A DNA stretch of 64,000 bases from Bradyrhizobium sp. CB82 (GTDB taxonomy: Bacteria; Pseudomonadota; Alphaproteobacteria; Rhizobiales; Xanthobacteraceae): contig NZ_CP121650.1 of NCBI RefSeq assembly GCF_029714405.1, positions 6,081,001-6,145,000 of the forward strand. The letters run 5' to 3'. This document shows positions 16,026-25,813 of the stretch, in pieces. A program made the translations under genes and the position numbers. The notes under the pieces are model-generated. The model saw only the letters and a program-made list of their open reading frames with translations, did not search any database and was not told the DNA's origin. The first letter of the stretch is position 1, and each line of letters starts with the position of its first letter.

Positions 16026-17165
16026 ATGCGCAGGAACCAGGTCGCCGTCGTGGGCGCGGCCGAGACCACCGAGCTCGGCGTCATCCCCGACATGTCGCAG
16101 CTCCAGCTTCATGCGGATGCGGCGCTCAATGCCATTGCGGACGCCGGCCTCAAGCTGTCCGACATCGACGGCTTTGCCACCGCGGTCGAGACACCTCAGC
16201 AGGTCTGCCATTATCTCGGCATCAAGCCGACCTGGGTCGACGGTACCTCGGTCGGCGGATGCTCGTTCATGCTGCATGTCCGTCACGCCGCAGCGGCGAT
16301 CGAGGCCGGCCTGTGCAAGACCGTCCTGATCACCCATGCCGAGAGCGGAAAGTCGATGATCGGCAAGCAGCCGCGCTTTACCGCGCCGGACAGCCTCAAT
16401 GGTCAGTTCGAATCACCTTACGGCGTGTACGGACCGCCCAGCATGTTCCCGATTCCCGTTCTGCGCTTCATGAAGACCTACGGCATTACCCATGAGCAGC
16501 TTGCTGCGGTGGCGGTGGTGCAGCGGGAATGGGCGGCGAAGAACCCGCGAGCGATGATGAAAGAGCCGATCACGGTCGCCGACGTCCTCAACTCGCGCAT
16601 GATCGCCTATCCGTTCCGGCTGCTGCAATGCTGCCTCGTCACCGATGGCGGCGGCGCGCTGATCCTGACCTCGGCCGACCGCGCCGGGGATTTTCCGCGC
16701 AAGCCGATCTACATCATGGGCACCGGCGAGAGCGTGGAAACGCCGATGGTCAGCCAGATGGAAACTTTCAACTCCTCGCGCGCCTTCAAGGTCGCAGGCT
16801 CTCTTGCCTTCAAGGAGGCCGGCATCGCGCACGAGGATGTCGACCATCTCATGATCTATGACGCGTTCGCGCATCTGCCGCTGTTCGGCCTGGGCGATCT
16901 CGGCTTCATGCCCTATGAGGAGACCGGCAGTTTCATTGCCGACGGCAACACGCGGCCGGGCGGCAAGCTGCCACTGAATACCAATGGCGGCGGGCTCTCC
17001 TACATGCATTCGGGCATGTACGGCATGTACGCGCTTCAGGAGAGCGTACGCCAGATGCGCGGCACAGCGCCGGCGCAGGTGCCCAACGCGAAGATTTCGG
17101 TGTGCCACGGCGTCGGCGGAATGTTCGCGGCGTCGGGCACGATCGTGTTTACGAACGAGAGATAA
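16026..17165 (+). CDS. Thiolase-superfamily protein (SCP-x type)
   Basis: 379 residues of the lipid-transfer-protein/thiolase group, with GGCSFMLHVRHAAAAIEAG in place of the degradative-thiolase nucleophile region and late motifs MIYDAFAHLPLFGLGDLGF and NTNGGGLSYMHSGMYGMYALQE. It pairs with the DUF35 protein just upstream. Such pairs work as thiolases or retro-aldolases on branched or ring-derived acyl-CoAs (Ltp-type enzymes of steroid side-chain breakdown are the best-known case). Substrate unknown. A family D repeat separates it from the SDR gene. Confidence 0.85.
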   Translation: MRRNQVAVVGAAETTELGVIPDMSQLQLHADAALNAIADAGLKLSDIDGFATAVETPQQVCHYLGIKPTWVDGTSVGGCSFMLHVRHAAAAIEAGLCKTVLITHAESGKSMIGKQPRFTAPDSLNGQFESPYGVYGPPSMFPIPVLRFMKTYGITHEQLAAVAVVQREWAAKNPRAMMKEPITVADVLNSRMIAYPFRLLQCCLVTDGGGALILTSADRAGDFPRKPIYIMGTGESVETPMVSQMETFNSSRAFKVAGSLAFKEAGIAHEDVDHLMIYDAFAHLPLFGLGDLGFMPYEETGSFIADGNTRPGGKLPLNTNGGGLSYMHSGMYGMYALQESVRQMRGTAPAQVPNAKISVCHGVGGMFAASGTIVFTNER

Positions 17166-17179
17166 GCGAGCTGCCCGCC

Positions 17180-17315
17180 TCTCCCTCTCCCCGTTCTTAC
17201 GGGGGAAGGGTTGGGGTGAGGGGCTGCTTCCACACACAAGGACTCGCTGAGAGTCCCCCTCACCCGGATCGCATCTGCGATGCGATCCGACCTCTCCCCG
17301 CAAGCGGGGCGAGGT
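17180..17315. repeat. Dispersed palindromic repeat, family D, copy 1
   Basis: CTCTCCCCGTTCTTACGGGG, GGTTGGGGTGAGGGGC, then CCCCTCACCCGGATCGCATC and ACCTCTCCCCGCAAGCGGGG in inverted order. The closest second copy is at 33399. It lies between the thiolase and SDR genes, which read in the same direction. Confidence 0.85.
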
Positions 17316-17338
17316 AAGAAATGACAGGAGACATCCAC

Positions 17339-18253
17339 ATGACGAAATCACTGCAAGACAAGGTCATCGTCGTCACCGGCGCAGGGCGCGGCATCGGGCG
17401 GGAGATCGCGCTGCTGTGCGCGGCCGAAGGCGCCAAGGTCGTCGTCAACGATCCCGGTGGGGCCGCCGACGGCGCCGGTTCGAACGCTGCTCCCGCCGAG
17501 GAGGTGGTCGAGGAGATCAAGAAGCGCGGCGGCACTGCGATCGCCAACTTCGAGTCTGTGGCGGAAGCCATCCCCGCCAGCAAGATCGTCAAGTCCGCGA
17601 CTGATCATTTCGGCCGGCTCGACGGCGTCGTCAACAATGCCGGCATATTGCGCGACATGATCTTCCATAAGATGAGCGTGGAAGCCTTCGAGGCCGTCAT
17701 CAAGGTGCACCTGATGGGCTCGTTCTACGTCTCTCACGCCGCGGCGCGGATTTTTCGCGAGCAGGAGAGCGGCTCCTTCGTCCATTTCACCTCGACCTCC
17801 GGCCTGATCGGCAATTTTGGCCAGGCCAACTACGCCGCCGCCAAGCTCGGCATCGTCGGCCTGTCGAAATCGATTGCGCTCGACATGAACCGCTTCAACG
17901 TCCGCTCCAACTGCGTCTCGCCCTTCGCCTGGACCCGCATGATCGGCACTATCCCGACCGAGACCGATGCCGAGAAGGCCCGCGTCGAGAAGATCAAGCA
18001 GATGGGACCGGAGAGGATCGCGCCGGTCTGCGCCTATCTGCTCTCCGATGCCGCCAAGGACGTTACTGGACAGATCTTCGGCGTGCGCATGAACGAGATC
18101 TTCCTGTTCAGCCAGAATCGTCCGCTCCGTTCGGTACAAAGCAGCGACGGCTGGACGCCGGAGTCGATCGCCGAGCACGCGATGCCGGCGCTGAAGGGAT
18201 CGTTCTACAAGCTCGATCGCTCGGCCGATATCTTCACCTGGGATCCGGTGTAG
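17339..18253 (+). CDS. Short-chain dehydrogenase, 3-hydroxyacyl-CoA dehydrogenase (HSD17B4-like) type
   Basis: 304 residues. Cofactor motif GAGRGIG (about 15-21), VVVNDPGGAADGAG loop as in the N-terminal dehydrogenase of peroxisomal multifunctional enzyme 2, NNAG, and the catalytic YAAAK in QANYAAAKLGIVGLSK. The C-terminal extension (QNRPLRSVQSSDGWTPESIAEHAMPALKGSFYKL) is also typical of this group. It likely oxidises a 3-hydroxyacyl-CoA to the ketoacyl-CoA used by the thiolase upstream. ATG 17339 has AGGAG eight bases before it; an ATG at 17321 lacks a site. Confidence 0.85.
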   Translation: MTKSLQDKVIVVTGAGRGIGREIALLCAAEGAKVVVNDPGGAADGAGSNAAPAEEVVEEIKKRGGTAIANFESVAEAIPASKIVKSATDHFGRLDGVVNNAGILRDMIFHKMSVEAFEAVIKVHLMGSFYVSHAAARIFREQESGSFVHFTSTSGLIGNFGQANYAAAKLGIVGLSKSIALDMNRFNVRSNCVSPFAWTRMIGTIPTETDAEKARVEKIKQMGPERIAPVCAYLLSDAAKDVTGQIFGVRMNEIFLFSQNRPLRSVQSSDGWTPESIAEHAMPALKGSFYKLDRSADIFTWDPV

Positions 18254-18258
18254 TTGGC

Positions 18259-18313
18259 GCGAATGGCGAGTGGCGAATGTGGAATAAGATTCTATTCACT
18301 ACTCGCCATTCGC
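18259..18313. terminator. 13-bp perfect inverted repeat between convergent genes
   Basis: GCGAATGGCGAGT (18259-18271) pairs with ACTCGCCATTCGC (18301-18313). It lies between the SDR stop (18253) and the ppc stop (18325), so it can end transcription from both sides. Half copies of the same sequence occur at about 815-830 and 2425-2445. Confidence 0.6.
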
Positions 18314-18324
18314 TGTCCCCCGCC

Positions 18325-21123
18325 TTACCCCGTATTCCGTAAGCCCGCCGAGATGCCGTTGATGGTGAGCTGAATGCCGCGCAGCACCTGCTCGTCCGGA
18401 TTCTGCGCGCGATGCTCCTTCAAGAGCTCCACCTGCACGTGGTTGAGCGGATCGAGATAGGGAAAGCGGTGGCGTACTGAGCGCTCGAGCAGCGGATTAC
18501 CCTGCAAGAGTCGGTCTTGACCCATGATGTCGAACAGCGTCTCGATGCAGGAGTGCCATTCGCGCCGAATGCGGCCAAAAATCTTTTCGCGCAAGGCTTC
18601 GTCCGAAACTAGCTCCGCATAGCGCGAGGCGATCGCGATCGAACTCTTGGCAAGCACCATGTCCATGTTCGAGAGTAGCATGCGGAAGAACGGCCATTCC
18701 CGGTAGAGCTCTTTCAGGAACGGCATGCCCTTGTCGGGATGCTCCGCGATCCACGTCTCGACCGCGCTGCCAAAACCGTACCAGCCGGGCAGCATCAGGC
18801 GGCACTGCGCCCAGGAGAATACCCACGGGATCGCGCGTAGATCCTCGATCGCGCGGGTCTTCTTGCGCGAGGCCGGACGGCTGCCGATGTTGAGCGTTGC
18901 GATCTCGTTGATCACGGTCGACGACCAGAAATAGTCGACGAACCCATCGGTCTCGTAGACGAGGCCGCGATAGGCCTTGAACGCGAGGCTCGACAATTCA
19001 TCCATCGCGGTCAGATATTCGCGGCGCGGCGCGCTCTGGCGTGGATGCAGCAAGCTCGCTTCCAGCGTCGCGGCGGCAAGGATCTCCAGATTGTTGCGGC
19101 CGACTTCGGCGTTGGAATATTTCGACGAGATGATCTCGCCCTGCTCGGTGATGCGGATCTGGCCGTTCACCGCGCCTCCCGGCTGCGCGATGATCGCGTC
19201 ATAGCTCGGTCCGCCACCGCGCCCGACCGAACCGCCGCGGCCGTGGAACAGGCGCAGCCGCACGCCGTGGCGCTCGAACACCTCGACGAGATTGATCTCC
19301 GCTTTGTAGAGCTCCCAACCCGAGGTGACGAAGCCGCCATCCTTGTTGCTGTCGGAATAGCCGAGCATCACCTCCTGCACGCTGCCGCGACTGTCGACGA
19401 GGCGCCGGTAATCGTGCAGCGAGAGCATGCGGTCCATGATGCCGGACGAGGCCTGCAAGTCCTCGATGGTCTCGAACAGCGGCACGACGTTGATGGCGCT
19501 GCGGCCCGACGGATTGACGAGGCCGACCTCCTTGAGGAGCACGGCCACCTCGAGCATGTCGGACATGCCCTTGCACATCGAGATGATGCATTGGGGAATG
19601 GCGTCCGGGCCGAACTTCGCATGCGCCTCGGCAGCGGCATGGAATACGTTGAGCTCGCCCATCGTCTCGTCACTGTATTTGACGAATTGCGAGACCAGCG
19701 AGCGTGTGCTGCGCAATTCGTTGGTGAGCAGTGCAATGCGCGCTTCCTCACCGAGCGCGAGATAGGACATGCCGGGGTTCGCCGCGTCCATCAGCTCGGC
19801 GATGGTGCGCTCGTGCACCGCCGAGTTCTGACGGATGTCGAGCCGCGCCAGATGAAAGCCGAAGCAATCCACCGCACGCCGCAGCAGCCGCAGCCGTCCG
19901 CGGGCGATGACGCGGGCGTTGTTCGAGATCAGCGAGCGGTGCAGGACATCGAGATCGGCCTGCAATTCCCTGACGCTCTCGTACGGCGCGCCCTTGCCGA
20001 CCGGCCTGCGCGTGATCTCGACCTGAAGCTTCTCGGCCGTGGCTGTCAGACGCGCATAGATGCCGGAGACCGCGAGGCGATAGGGCTCGCCACTCCGGTG
20101 CGGCGAGGTATCGGGCGAGCGCTCGGCGAGCGCGCGCAGTTCCTCGGACACATCGGCGAGATGCGCGGCGATCGACAATTCCGACCCGAGCACGTGCAGC
20201 TCGTTCAAATAGAACTGCATCACCCGGCTCGATTGCAACCGCAGCGTGCCGCGCATCACGTCGGCGGTGACGAAGGGATTGCCGTCGCGGTCTCCGCCGA
20301 TCCAGCTTCCCATGCGCAGGAATGAGGCGAGCTCGCTTGCGGCCCGCTCACCGGCCTCCTCCAGCCGGTCTTCCAGCACGTTGACGAGGCGGGGGACCTC
20401 GCGAAGGAAGGTGTAGTCGTAGAACGACAGGCCGTTGGCGACCTCATCGAGCACGGTGAGCTTGGTCCGGCGCAACAGATTGGTCTGCCACAGCGTCAGG
20501 ACCTCGCGCCGCAACTGCTCGTCGCTGGCCGCAGCCTCCTCGGCCGTCATGGCGACGCGCTCGCGACGATCCAGAAGCGCTGCAACCTCCATCTCGCGGT
20601 CCATGGTGCTCTTGCGGCGGACCTCGGTCGGGTGCGCCGTCAGCACCGGGCTGACGAGGGCGCCCTTGAAGAAGCGCCGAAGCTCTTCGGCAGTCAGGCC
20701 CGCCTCCTTCGCGCGCGCCAGCGTTTCCGCAAGCACACCAGCTTCCGCGCCCTTGGTGGCGCTGCGCGCTCGCATCTGGCGGATGTTGTTGTGGTCCTCG
20801 GCGATGTTGGCGAGGTGGGAGAAATAACTGAATGCGCGGACGATACGCAAAGTGTCGGGGATCGACATGCTGTCGAGGATCTGCTCGAGCTCGCGGCGGG
20901 CCAGCCGGTCCTCGTCGCGGTGGAACCGGATCGAGGTCTGGCGGATGCGCTCGACCAGGTCGAAGACGTCGGCACCCTCCTGGTCGCGTACCGTGTCACC
21001 CAGGATGCGACCGAGCAGGCGGATGTCATCCCGCAGCCGTACATCCGCCTCCAGCGCCTGGGCCTCCTCGGCACGGCTGGCACGGTCGATCGCTGCATCA
21101 GATGGTACGGTCTGGAGGGACAT
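18325..21123 (-). CDS. ppc: Phosphoenolpyruvate carboxylase
   Basis: 932 residues, full length. The first catalytic signature is [13 protein letters not shown] (His164). The second is [22 protein letters not shown] with [20 protein letters not shown], the mobile Gly-rich loop. The C-terminus ends [15 protein letters not shown], the usual inhibitor-site end. It carboxylates PEP to oxaloacetate, refilling the TCA cycle. The ATG at 21123 has a GAAGGGA tract upstream. It is the only core-metabolism gene here; no operon partner is visible, and the YccF gene 270 bp upstream is likely separate. Confidence 0.97.
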   Translation of the reverse strand: MSLQTVPSDAAIDRASRAEEAQALEADVRLRDDIRLLGRILGDTVRDQEGADVFDLVERIRQTSIRFHRDEDRLARRELEQILDSMSIPDTLRIVRAFSYFSHLANIAEDHNNIRQMRARSATKGAEAGVLAETLARAKEAGLTAEELRRFFKGALVSPVLTAHPTEVRRKSTMDREMEVAALLDRRERVAMTAEEAAASDEQLRREVLTLWQTNLLRRTKLTVLDEVANGLSFYDYTFLREVPRLVNVLEDRLEEAGERAASELASFLRMGSWIGGDRDGNPFVTADVMRGTLRLQSSRVMQFYLNELHVLGSELSIAAHLADVSEELRALAERSPDTSPHRSGEPYRLAVSGIYARLTATAEKLQVEITRRPVGKGAPYESVRELQADLDVLHRSLISNNARVIARGRLRLLRRAVDCFGFHLARLDIRQNSAVHERTIAELMDAANPGMSYLALGEEARIALLTNELRSTRSLVSQFVKYSDETMGELNVFHAAAEAHAKFGPDAIPQCIISMCKGMSDMLEVAVLLKEVGLVNPSGRSAINVVPLFETIEDLQASSGIMDRMLSLHDYRRLVDSRGSVQEVMLGYSDSNKDGGFVTSGWELYKAEINLVEVFERHGVRLRLFHGRGGSVGRGGGPSYDAIIAQPGGAVNGQIRITEQGEIISSKYSNAEVGRNNLEILAAATLEASLLHPRQSAPRREYLTAMDELSSLAFKAYRGLVYETDGFVDYFWSSTVINEIATLNIGSRPASRKKTRAIEDLRAIPWVFSWAQCRLMLPGWYGFGSAVETWIAEHPDKGMPFLKELYREWPFFRMLLSNMDMVLAKSSIAIASRYAELVSDEALREKIFGRIRREWHSCIETLFDIMGQDRLLQGNPLLERSVRHRFPYLDPLNHVQVELLKEHRAQNPDEQVLRGIQLTINGISAGLRNTG

Positions 21124-21393
21124 GGCTCAATTCCCTTCGAAGTCCCTTGGCTGCCCGGCCCAGCGAGTGTGCAAGTTTTTTGCCGCAGTGCAAGATAAAC
21201 TTGGAGGCGGCGCACACTGACGGGCATCCGGCAAAGTCGTAACGACGGTTTGCCCGACGCCACAAGCGGTTTTCCTTTTTTCGAAAATCAACCCCATGCA
21301 AAGTAGATATTGTGGCCCGGATGAGCGGAGCGATACCCGATGTCGTATGCGTCCGCCCCCCGCCTGCGCTTCGCTTGGCTCACGCCTTTTGTA
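21124..21393. other. ppc upstream region with a short repeat
   Basis: This 270-bp gap should hold the ppc promoter. Positions 21312-21380 carry a palindromic repeat (GGCCCGGATGAGCGGAGCGA ... CTGCGCTTCGCT) related to the one at 46529. I see no convincing gene. Confidence 0.5.
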
Positions 21394-21798
21394 TTAAGCC
21401 GGCACGATCACTTTGCCGATCGGCCAGAGCGCAATGCCGGCGAGCTTCAGATGGGCCCAGGCGAACGGAATTCCGATGATGGTGATCGCGAGGATCACGG
21501 CGGTAACGACGTGGCCGAGCGCCAGCCACCAGCCGGCGAGCAGGAACCAGACGATATTGCCGATCACCCCGAGCGGGCCGGTGCCGATATCGCTTTCCCC
21601 GGTCACCTCGTCGCGCCGCACCGCCTTCGAGCCGAACGGCAGGAGGGTGTAGACGGCGATGTTGAACGCCGCCCGCGCCCAGGGCAGGCCGACGATGGTG
21701 ATGGCCATGATGACGGACGCCACCAGCCAGCCGAACGCCATCCAGGCGCCGCCGATGAGAATCCAGAGCAAGTTAAGCAGGATGGAAACTGGTGCCAT
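21394..21798 (-). CDS. YccF-domain inner-membrane protein
   Basis: 134 residues with two similar YccF halves: SILLNLLWILIGGAWMAFGW plus ITIVGLPWARAAFNIA, then GNIVWFLLAGWWLALGH plus ITIIGIPFAWAHLKLA. Each half is a hydrophobic hairpin, so about four membrane segments are expected. The function of the family is unknown. The start is taken as ATG 21798 (MAPVSILLN); a TTG six codons upstream is possible. It stands alone between ppc and the CoA ligase gene. Confidence 0.85.
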   Translation of the reverse strand: MAPVSILLNLLWILIGGAWMAFGWLVASVIMAITIVGLPWARAAFNIAVYTLLPFGSKAVRRDEVTGESDIGTGPLGVIGNIVWFLLAGWWLALGHVVTAVILAITIIGIPFAWAHLKLAGIALWPIGKVIVPA

Positions 21799-22067
21799 GG
21801 CACTGTCCGCTGTCAATCATCCCGCTTGTATAAGCTCGAAAATTGTCTCTGCGAAGACAGCCCCGATATCATCTCCGGCCATCTCTGGAGTTCGCGTCAT
21901 TTCGCTGCTGCGCGACGCCGATGTCCGGTCCACACTGACTTCTAAATCAGCCGTCGCCGCCAGCTGCTCCAGTGATCGACTTCCCGAAGATCAACAACGA
22001 GCTCGTGAAGACGAACTTCTTTGAGTATCTGGCCCCCAGGGCTGGCACCGAGCGCGAAGACGAAACG

Positions 22068-23615
22068 CTAGATCTTTCGCCCCGCCTCTTCCCAATACGG
22101 ATCGCGCAGGCGGCGCTTGAAGATCTTGCCGGAATCTTCGCGCGGCAGCTTCGTGCGGATGTCGACGTGCTTTGGCACCTTGTAGTCGGCGAGCTGGGCC
22201 TTGAGCCGGGCACGGATGTCGGCGGCATCGAGCGTGACGCCGGCCTGCGGTTCGACCACCGCCATCAGCGCCTCGCCGAACTCGGCATCGGGGATGCCGA
22301 ACACCGCGCAATCGTGCACGCCGGGAACGGCGTGCAGCACGGCCTCGATCTCGGCCGGATAGATGTTGACGCCGCCCGAGATCACCATGTCGCGCTTGCG
22401 GTCGCAGATGAAGACGTAGCCGTCTGCGTCGATATAGCCGACGTCGCCCGAGGTGATGAAACCGTCGCGGTCGATCTCGGTGCGCTTCTCCGGCTTGTTG
22501 TGATAGGTGAAATCCGCGGTGTCGCGCATGCGCGAATAGATCTCGCCGACCTCGCCCGTGCCGAGCACACGGCCGTCCTCTCCGAGGAAGCGCAGCTCGG
22601 CGCCGGGCGAGATCTTGCCAACCGTGCCCGGCTTTTTCAACGCGTCCTCCGACGTGGCGAAGGTCACGGCGCCGGATTCGGTCGAGCCGTAGAATTCGTA
22701 GATCACGGGTCCCCACCATTCGATCATGGCGCGCTTGACGTCGGGCGGACACGGCGCGGCGGCGTGGATGACGTGGCGCAGCGAGGAGACATCGTATTTC
22801 TTGCGTCGCGCCTCCGGCAACTTCAGGAGACGGATGAACATGGTCGGCACCATGAAGATGGTGTCGATGCGATAATGCTCTATCAGCGCGAGAAACTCTT
22901 CCGGCTCGAAGCGCGGCATCAGCACCAGCGCGCCGCCGAGCTTCCCTGCGCGGATGCCGAACGAATTCGGCGCGGAGTGATAGAGCGGTCCCGGCAACAG
23001 CGCGCGGGCGCCGGGTTTCAAACCATAGATCATCGCACGCATCCGGTCGCCGGCAGCAAGCTGTTCCGGCGTTGGCGCGCTGCGGCGCACGCCCTTGGGA
23101 TGGCCCGTTGTGCCCGAAGTGTAGATCATGTTCATCGGCTGCGGCACGACCGGGCCGTCATACGGCTGGAATTGCGCGAGCCAGGGATCGAAATCGATAG
23201 CGAAGTCCGGCGTTGCCAGATGATCGGGATCGACCTTGTAGGTCTTCACGATCTCCGGCGGCGTCGGCACGCTGAGCACGATGACGCCTTCAGGGATCGC
23301 ATCGCGCAGGCCGTGCAGCATGTCGGCATGCGCGATCAAAACCCGCGTGCCGGAGTCTTTCAGGATGTAGTTGATCTCGTCCGGCTTGAAGTGCCAGTTG
23401 ATCGGAACGCCATAGGCCCCCAGCCGCATCGCGGCATAGGCGGCCTCCAGGAAGGCGATATCGTTGCGCATGAGCATGCAGACGCAATCGCCCTGTTTGA
23501 CGCCGAGCTTGGCAAGGCCGCTTGCGATGCGACCGGCGCGGTCGGCGACCTCCGCATGACTGCGCCGGCGTTCGCCGGAAACGAGGCCGAGGAAGTGTTG
23601 GGACGTTTCGCTCAT
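22068..23615 (-). CDS. AMP-forming acyl-CoA synthetase / acid-CoA ligase
   Basis: 515 residues of the ANL superfamily. The phosphate loop is MIYTSGTTGHPKGVRRS (about 163-179), followed by EFYGSTESGAVTF (adenine pocket), the hinge region SGDVGYIDADGYVFICDRKRDMVISGGVNIYP, and the catalytic Lys near the C-terminus in LPREDSGKIFKRRL. It activates a carboxylic acid to its CoA thioester and is the only CoA ligase in this acyl-CoA region, so it is the candidate entry step. The crotonase gene lies upstream on the same strand, but a family B repeat (23645-23739) separates them. Confidence 0.9.
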   Translation of the reverse strand: MSETSQHFLGLVSGERRRSHAEVADRAGRIASGLAKLGVKQGDCVCMLMRNDIAFLEAAYAAMRLGAYGVPINWHFKPDEINYILKDSGTRVLIAHADMLHGLRDAIPEGVIVLSVPTPPEIVKTYKVDPDHLATPDFAIDFDPWLAQFQPYDGPVVPQPMNMIYTSGTTGHPKGVRRSAPTPEQLAAGDRMRAMIYGLKPGARALLPGPLYHSAPNSFGIRAGKLGGALVLMPRFEPEEFLALIEHYRIDTIFMVPTMFIRLLKLPEARRKKYDVSSLRHVIHAAAPCPPDVKRAMIEWWGPVIYEFYGSTESGAVTFATSEDALKKPGTVGKISPGAELRFLGEDGRVLGTGEVGEIYSRMRDTADFTYHNKPEKRTEIDRDGFITSGDVGYIDADGYVFICDRKRDMVISGGVNIYPAEIEAVLHAVPGVHDCAVFGIPDAEFGEALMAVVEPQAGVTLDAADIRARLKAQLADYKVPKHVDIRTKLPREDSGKIFKRRLRDPYWEEAGRKI

Positions 23616-23644
23616 TGTTGTTTTTCTTTGTTGTTGGAGTTGCC

Positions 23645-23739
23645 CCTCATGGTGAGGAGGCGCCAGGCGGCCGTCTCGAACCATGAGAGGCCGCGGCCCA
23701 TCCCTCGAGACGCCGCTCACGCGGCTCCTCGGGATGAGG
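23645..23739. repeat. Dispersed repeat, family B, copy 2
   Basis: CCTCATGGTGAGGAGGCGCC ... GTCTCGAACCATGAGAGG ... CCTCGAGACGCC ... CTCGGGATGAGG. It fills almost all the gap between the crotonase stop (23740) and the CoA ligase start (23615). Confidence 0.85.
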
Positions 23740-24555
23740 TCAGTGCCAATCAGCAAACTTCGGTGCGCGCTTTTCCATATTGGCACGAACGGCTTCGGTC
23801 TGGTTCGCGCTGCCGATCAGCTTCTGCTGCTCGACGGATTCGGCAAGCAGCGCGCCAGCCGGATCGACGGAGAGGTTGTTCAGCATGCGCTTGGCGGCAC
23901 GGATCGCATCCGGGCTCTTGCCGGCGATCTCCCGCGCGACTTCGAGCGCCGCGGTGCGCGGGTCATCGCAAATGCGCGTGGCGAGGCCGTAGGACATCGC
24001 CTCCTGCGCCGAGAAGATGCGGCCTGTGTAGGTGAGCTCGCGCAGGATGTCGTCGCGCACCAGCGACGCAAGGATCGGCGTGCCCGCCATGTCGGGGACG
24101 AGGCCCCATTTGATCTCCATGATCGACATCCGCGTGTCGGGCGCAACGAAGCGCATGTCCGCGCCGAGCGCGAGCTGGAAGCCGCCGCCGAACGCGACGC
24201 CGTGCACGGCGGCGATGACGGGCACGGGGAGTTGACGCCAGCCCCATACCGCCTGCTGCGCAAAATTCGCCTTGCCGTGCGTGCGCAGGGTGAGATCGCG
24301 ATTTTCGCCACCCGGAATTCCGTTCCCGCCCTTCTCCTTCATGGCGGCAAAGCGTCCCATGTCGAGGCCGGCGCAGAACGCCCGCCCCTCGCCCGACAGC
24401 ACGACGACGCGCACGCCTTTCTCTTTGGAAAGCCGCTCGGTTGCGTCCACCAACGCCCCGAACATCGCTTGATCGAGCGCATTCATCTTGTCCGCCCGCA
24501 CCAGGCGGACGTCGGCGACGCCTTCCGAAACCGAGATCGAGACGCGCTCTTCCAT
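23740..24555 (-). CDS. Enoyl-CoA hydratase/isomerase (crotonase) family protein
   Basis: 271 residues. The oxyanion-hole segments are RAFCAGLDMGRF and AAVHGVAFGGGFQLALGADMRF. Of the two hydratase glutamates, the first is replaced by Gln (GGGFQLAL) and the second is kept (SIMEIKWGLVPDMAG), so classical hydratase chemistry is uncertain; isomerase or hydrolase activity is possible. ATG 24555 is preceded by GGGGAGA. It is upstream of the CoA ligase and divergent from the dienoyl-CoA reductase-like gene. Confidence 0.87.
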   Translation of the reverse strand: MEERVSISVSEGVADVRLVRADKMNALDQAMFGALVDATERLSKEKGVRVVVLSGEGRAFCAGLDMGRFAAMKEKGGNGIPGGENRDLTLRTHGKANFAQQAVWGWRQLPVPVIAAVHGVAFGGGFQLALGADMRFVAPDTRMSIMEIKWGLVPDMAGTPILASLVRDDILRELTYTGRIFSAQEAMSYGLATRICDDPRTAALEVAREIAGKSPDAIRAAKRMLNNLSVDPAGALLAESVEQQKLIGSANQTEAVRANMEKRAPKFADWH

Positions 24556-24660
24556 GGACGAATTCTCCCCTGTTCTTGATCGGTCGCAGCTTTACAGGAC
24601 GACGGCGGCCGGATTTAGTCAATCGACCAATTAACGCATAATCCATCGAGGGGAAACGTC

Positions 24661-25533
24661 ATGTTCAAGGAAAATCTTCTGGCCGGCCGGCGCATCCTTG
24701 TGACCGGCGGCGGCACCGGTCTCGGCAAGTCGATGGCGGCGCGCTTTCTCCAGCTCGGCGCCGAGGTGCATATCTGCGGCCGGCGCAAGATCGTCTGCGA
24801 CGAGACCGCGACCGAATTGATGGATCTCTACGGCGGCCGGGTCGCCAGCCATGGCGTCGACATCCGCAACGCGCTCGCGGTCGAGGAAATGATCGAGAAC
24901 ATCTTTCGCGAGGGCGCGCTGACCGATCTCATCAACAATGCCGCCGGCAATTTCATTTCGCGCACGGAAGAGCTCTCGCCGCGCGGCTTCGACGCAGTCG
25001 CCAACATCGTCATGCATGGTACGTTCTACGTGACCCATGCCGTCGGCAAGCGCTGGATCGCCGCGAAGCAGCCGGGCAATGTCGTCTCGATCACCGTGAC
25101 CTGGGTGCGCAACGGCTCGCCTTACGTCGTGCCGTCGGCGATGAGCAAGTCCGCAATCCACGCCATGACGATGTCGCTTGCGACCGAATGGGGCCGTCAC
25201 GGCATCCGCCTCAACACCATCGCGCCTGGCGAGATCCCGACCGAGGGCATGAGCAAGCGCATCAAGCCGGGCGATGAGGCCGGCGCGCGCACCAAGGCGA
25301 TGAACCCGATGGGCCGCGTCGGCACCATGGAGGAGCTACAGAACCTCGCGGTGTTCCTGATCTCCGGCGGCTGCGACTGGATCAACGGCGAGACCATCGC
25401 CATGGACGGCGCGCAGGCGCTCGCGATGGGCGGCAATTTCTATCAACTCCGCGACTGGACCGACGACGACTGGAACACCGCCCGCGAATCCATCAAGGCG
25501 CAGAACGAGAAGGACCGGGCTGCGAGGGGGTGA
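24661..25533 (+). CDS. SDR of the 2,4-dienoyl-CoA reductase type
   Basis: 290 residues. NADP motif GGGTGLGKSMA (about 17-27), NNAAGNF, and at the usual YxxxK position the sequence PYVVPSAMSKSAIHAM, where Tyr is Ser and Lys is kept. That pattern is typical of dienoyl-CoA reductases (mammalian DECR1 reads VVPSA-K here), which use a Tyr elsewhere. The ATG has GAGGGG eight bases upstream. It would reduce a dienoyl-CoA formed from an unsaturated acyl chain, supporting a fatty-acid-like substrate for the region. Confidence 0.85.
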   Translation: MFKENLLAGRRILVTGGGTGLGKSMAARFLQLGAEVHICGRRKIVCDETATELMDLYGGRVASHGVDIRNALAVEEMIENIFREGALTDLINNAAGNFISRTEELSPRGFDAVANIVMHGTFYVTHAVGKRWIAAKQPGNVVSITVTWVRNGSPYVVPSAMSKSAIHAMTMSLATEWGRHGIRLNTIAPGEIPTEGMSKRIKPGDEAGARTKAMNPMGRVGTMEELQNLAVFLISGGCDWINGETIAMDGAQALAMGGNFYQLRDWTDDDWNTARESIKAQNEKDRAARG

Positions 25534-25723
25534 TGATCACCTCGTGCCCCGGATGCAGCGCAGCGCGCCGCGCTTTGCGGCGTGATGCGCTGCTGAGCCG
25601 GGGCGCGTCATCAGCTTCACCAACGTGAGGACAGTAAACTGGCGGCTCGCGGGGCCGGAAGTTGTGTTCATCGTGGAGGACTGCAAGGCGCCGGTGAAGG
25701 ATCGGCGGGTGAATTAGCCCGTT
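25534..25723. other. Gap with a hairpin and a possible coding remnant
   Basis: Positions 25541-25612 hold a GC-rich inverted repeat (GATGCAGCGCAGCGCG / GCTGCTGAGCCGGGGC). From 25625 to 25717 a GTG-started frame of 30 codons (MRTVNWRLAG ... KDRRVN) looks protein-like but has no ribosome site; it may be the tail of a lost gene. Confidence 0.35.
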
Positions 25724-25810
25724 CGTCATTGCGAGGAGCGAAGCGACGAAGCAATCCAGATTACCGCCGCGGCAAGATCTCTGGATTGCTTCGCTTCGCT
25801 CGCAATGACG
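25724..25810. repeat. Dispersed palindromic repeat, family A, copy 2
   Basis: CGTCATTGCGAGGAGCGAAG ... AAGCAATCCAGA, then TCTGGATTGCTTCGC ... CTCGCAATGACG. A near-perfect long palindrome just after the acyl-CoA dehydrogenase stop; likely a terminator hairpin. Confidence 0.88.
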
Positions 25811-25813
25811 ATA

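Noticed and set aside
17180..17315. Possible CRISPR-like or regulatory RNA array in the GC-rich repeats
   Set aside because: Copies are single, dispersed and palindromic, not tandem repeats with spacers; no cas genes are present.
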